A DNA stretch of 64,000 nucleotides from Tyto alba. Taxonomy: Eukaryota; Chordata; Aves; Strigiformes; Tytonidae. The DNA lies in assembly GCF_018691265.1 (NCBI RefSeq), contig NW_024881282.1, positions 54,133,122-54,197,121 of the forward strand. The letters are read 5' to 3'. A model generated the notes under the pieces. That model saw only the letters and a list, made by a program, of their open reading frames with translations, made no database searches and was not told the origin of the DNA. Of the stretch, positions 13,023 to 64,000 are shown one piece after another; the first letter of the stretch is position 1; every line of letters begins with the position of its first letter. Position numbers and translations under genes: made by a program.

Positions 13023-14039
13023 TTTTCAAAGGGAGAATGAAGTGTTAGGAGACCGAGTTATCAGATATTAAAGCTCTGATCTACAAAGTCCAAAGTGAGA
13101 CTTAAGTCAAAACAGATCCTTTGCTCCTTTGTGATTTTTCTGAGCAAGTTCTAGGCTAACAAGATATGGGAAAACCAATGGGATATGTATGAATGTAGGC
13201 GGGCTCTTTGTGTGTGTTATTCAAAAAGATGATCACTTCTCTAGGATTACCTCCTCTACTCCACAGATAAAATTTCATGTTTCAAGTGCGGTCATTAAAA
13301 TAAGCGAGTTAAACTCACAAGCTACTTAGTACATAGCTTTGTATTTAGTTACTGTATTCCATACCTAAATAAAAAGTTTTAAGTCAAAAGCCTGTACCAT
13401 TTCTCCCCACCATATTGGTTTGTCTAATCTTAAATATATTGCCTCATTTCACCAACCATCTCAGTTAGTATCTTTCAATGTGATGAATTACTGTTACAGA
13501 ATTACTTTTAAAAAACAATAAGTTTTTATGACAATTTTTTTTTTTTTATTGCATCCCTATAAATGTTTTTAGAGCAAGACAATGACAGGAGAGAAACCCT
13601 TTCATATATACTATCTTCTGGAAATATTATTGATCTTATTCTGTGTTGGTCATTAAGTAGCCATTTTGTAACAGATAATACAAATCTTAGAAGACTACCC
13701 ATTACACAAACACTGTGGGAAAAGAATTTGTAAGACAATGGAAGACTAAATAAGGCCTTGAATAGCTTTATTGAAATCTGTATAAATAAACATGCGCATT
13801 TCAAATGTAAACCCAAGTGAACTCAAGTGCAGACAAAATTTTAACCTCTGTCATGCAGGAGGTTAGTTTACATTTAAAAAAAAAAAACCTCAAAGCAGCT
13901 TTAAAATACCAGGATGAAACACCAGTTTTAATATCAAGGTATAAAGCAAAGCCATGTCCAACATACCTCATTTATATCCTGGTCAAATGCAATTTTTTAA
14001 ACTTTTTAATGCTAACATAAATAAATAATTTACCAAAAT
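12543..14039. other. Intergenic spacer, right part, downstream of USP15
   Basis: AT-rich sequence between the probable LTR and the inferred USP15 cleavage site. It holds the TA microsatellite near 13.0 kb and further AATAAA hexamers on the minus strand (13767-13772 and 13545-13550). These could serve a longer USP15 3' UTR. No coding feature is seen. Confidence 0.6.
12987..13019. repeat. TA dinucleotide microsatellite
   Basis: About 15 uninterrupted TA units preceded by CACA. A likely length-polymorphic locus in the MON2/USP15 spacer. Confidence 0.95.
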
Positions 14040-15453
14040 GTGCACTCACAGAGTGAACTTTTATTTACAATACACAATTTATAACCTATTGTATTTGATT
14101 AGTTCAAGTGAAGAACATCATACTTTTTGCTTTTTTCTTTTTTAAATTATTTGTTTAAACAGTGGGACACAAAGCAGTTCTCCAGGTGAAGTGTGCCCCC
14201 GCACTCAAGAGCCCCTCTCAAAGGCAGTATTGTATACAAATCAACAATACATTCTTCCAAATAGATCAAAGGGAAAGCAGCAAATTAAAAAATGTTTCAA
14301 ACTGTCACACTTATTTTGGCATCCTGGACCCCTGAACATAGTTAACTAAAATCCAATTCAAAGTTTATATGCCTTATATACTGTACAGGTTCTGACTTGA
14401 ACATGCAAATGCCAATTCTCTTACAATGAGTCACCTTTTCAGATATGCTGTAAGGCTATGGTGAATTCCATCAGGAACACACAAAGAAAATCAACAGGCC
14501 TACCTTTAAAGTAACTTTGTTCATTAACAATTTAAAGGCAGGTTATATTGAAAAAATTCTCATCTAAGCCCAATACACAGTAATTACTATGGATACAGAA
14601 TACTATTAACTCTGTCCCTATTACAGAGTAGTTTGCAAGCTGTCAAACTACAAAAACTGGGGAGAGAGAACTTAGACCACAATTTTAAATTTTGGACTGA
14701 CACCAGATTAAAATTATGCATGTCTTATAAGCAAGGTAGCAGGAATTATGTCTGCAGAGTAGATTCCAACAAGCAACAAAGGATACTTACATTTAATTGA
14801 AAAACTTTTAATGCAGCATGAAATCCAGAACCTGTTCCACAGCAGCAGTAAGATGAACATAATATTCTGGATGCTCAACTATATCACAAAAGGTTAAAAC
14901 ACCTTTTCAAGCTATTTCTTCTATTGTGACCGAATTTAAAAAAAAAAAAAAAATTTAGGGACAAACAAAAATTTGCTGTTTCAAGAAAACTACTGCTTAT
15001 ATACTTATGACATTTTTACTTGTTGTCTGTGTGACAGCCTAAGGAACATGTATATATTAATCCAGAAACTAGACTTGGCAGTAGTATTCTTGCAGTACTA
15101 AGAAAATAAATGTCAGAAGTCCACAGAATTAACATTTTAGTTATTAACTCACATCCAAAACAGAAGAAAACATAATTCATCAGAACAGCAGCAGAAAACT
15201 TAAAAGGGGTTTATTTGTGATTTCCTATATATAGCTTGTGAATACAAGACTGTAAATGCATTAGAGACAATTTCTGTTTAAGTTTTTATTGTTTCACTTC
15301 AAGTACTGCACATGTTAAAATGTAATAACAATTTACATTCTGTTATCTGAAATTCCCCATCTCAGATTTTCATTCTTAATTTGGTGGGCAATTTCACTCT
15401 TCCAATAGGTATCCCCAGGGAGAAAGTCTCTTTTATGGCTTCTAGTTCTTCCA
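14040..15453 (-). other. USP15: USP15 3' UTR (inferred extent)
   Basis: AT-rich sequence directly follows the USP15 stop codon (15456-15454), with no further splice signals needed. The left limit is set by the best poly(A) signal (14065-14060, minus) plus a typical cleavage distance. That gives a 3' UTR of about 1.4 kb. Weaker hexamers to the left would allow a UTR of up to about 1.9 kb. It contains an A-run at 14938-14953, a U tract in the transcript. Confidence 0.65.
14060..14069 (-). terminator. USP15: Candidate USP15 poly(A) signal overlapped by a UGUA/Pumilio-type element
   Basis: On the minus strand this reads TGTAAATAAA. It overlays a canonical AATAAA hexamer on a UGUAAAUA motif, which is the consensus for Pumilio proteins and contains the UGUA bound by CFIm25. 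A GU-rich stretch (CTCTGTGAGTGCAC) follows within 30 nt, as expected for a cleavage/polyadenylation site. Usage is inferred. Confidence 0.6.
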
Positions 15454-63157
<47,704 letters not shown>

Positions 63158-64000
63158 CTATAAGAGAAAGATATTTTTACTTGAATACTGTAATTCTGTT
63201 ACTTGAGCTTCTAATGTAACATTTTTCATATAAATAGCAAGCGAAATAGTTTCTGAGTCAGTTATGTTATCAGTATTACGGCGTTCAATGCAAAACTCTT
63301 CTGAAACTAGGCAAGCTATCCAGTTCATGCATAGCACACCTATTACAGGTAGTATTCCTGCACTCAGGCACCCAAGTGACAACTCCATATCCTCATGCAA
63401 TCATAAGTGCCTAACTTGTTATCACACACCATCACAGCCTTCTCCACCCACTTCACACATATTCCCACATCACCATGGATACTTCCATTTCATGCTACAG
63501 TTGCATACTTCACTGAAAATGCAGGAATGTGCAGTTACAGTTGATCCAAGACAAAGTTCAAAGTCATTCAGTCCATGTCAGACCGGGGAAAAAAGCATGG
63601 TACAACCCTCCTACTTAAAGGATCCTACGTGCTTTGGAAACACAATCCCTACAAAATTCTTCACAGGGACAGCAAGATGCAGCACTCGAAAAAAGTACAA
63701 CTTGACAACCTCTTTACATAAGTAGCATGCTTTTAGCTTTGGTTCAGTCCTTGTTACTGCTGTAAGATAGCAGCTATCCTATATGCGTAAGAGGTGATGC
63801 CACATCTGAGCCACTGTGAGCCTCATACTATTAGGGCAGTTGGCCTTCCATTTGGAAGGACCCAAGTACAGGCCAGCAAACATCCCTCTGTACAAAGGGA
63901 GATAAAACAGGGAGACCCACACATTCAGCTCCAAAGAATAAATCAGAACAACAAACTTGATGAAGTATGAAAATAAACAGACTAGGTATAAAGAATAGAT
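63158..64000 (-). other. USP15: USP15 intron 2 (3' part, continues off the window)
   Basis: Sequence upstream of the exon 3 acceptor (TTCTCTTATAG). No exon is recognised: USP15 exons 1-2 are not here. The open frame 63264-63725 (plus) shows no family motif. A GC-richer stretch around 63780-63930 is unexplained. Confidence 0.7.

Overview
This window is vertebrate nuclear DNA, almost certainly from a bird. It holds most of a ubiquitin-specific protease gene (USP15) in many short exons with GT/AG introns, the first coding exon of MON2 inside a CpG island, and several CR1 LINE fragments of the kind that dominate avian genomes. The species cannot be fixed from the sequence. Both genes lie on the minus strand, head to tail, with USP15 upstream on the right and MON2 downstream on the left. 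This is the gene order known at human 12q14.

Layout from left to right. 1-983 is the start of MON2 intron 1. 984-1094 is MON2 coding exon 1 (37 codons), within a CpG island of about 0.4-1.5 kb. 1.5-14.0 kb is the MON2/USP15 intergenic spacer, with one probable solo LTR (about 11.9-12.5 kb) and a TA microsatellite. 14.04-15.45 kb is the inferred USP15 3' UTR. 15.45-63.16 kb carries 20 USP15 coding exons, numbered 3-22 by the human gene. Exons 1-2 and the promoter lie beyond the right edge. The exons join in one open frame: 2729 nt, which is 2 nt of a split codon, 908 codons and a stop.

USP15 is a cytosolic and nuclear deubiquitinase. The end of its DUSP domain, the first ubiquitin-like domain, the catalytic Cys box, both zinc-binding CPxC pairs, the insert with a second ubiquitin-like domain and acidic linker, and the His box are all readable. 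MON2 encodes a large Golgi/endosome trafficking scaffold, of which only the N-terminus is here.

The most interesting non-coding structure is a trio of CR1 copies: A at 31.16-32.09 kb (minus), B at 44.33-46.82 kb (plus) and C at 49.37-50.19 kb (plus). They share a core of about 430-560 bp that is more than 99% identical by eye, embedded in homologous CR1 sequence that is much more diverged. This looks like gene conversion. A is inverted relative to B and C, and the pair flanks cassette exon 7 and catalytic exon 8. A second oddity is a GC-AG intron between exons 21 and 22. I found no operon, CRISPR array, prokaryotic system or other novel coding system here.
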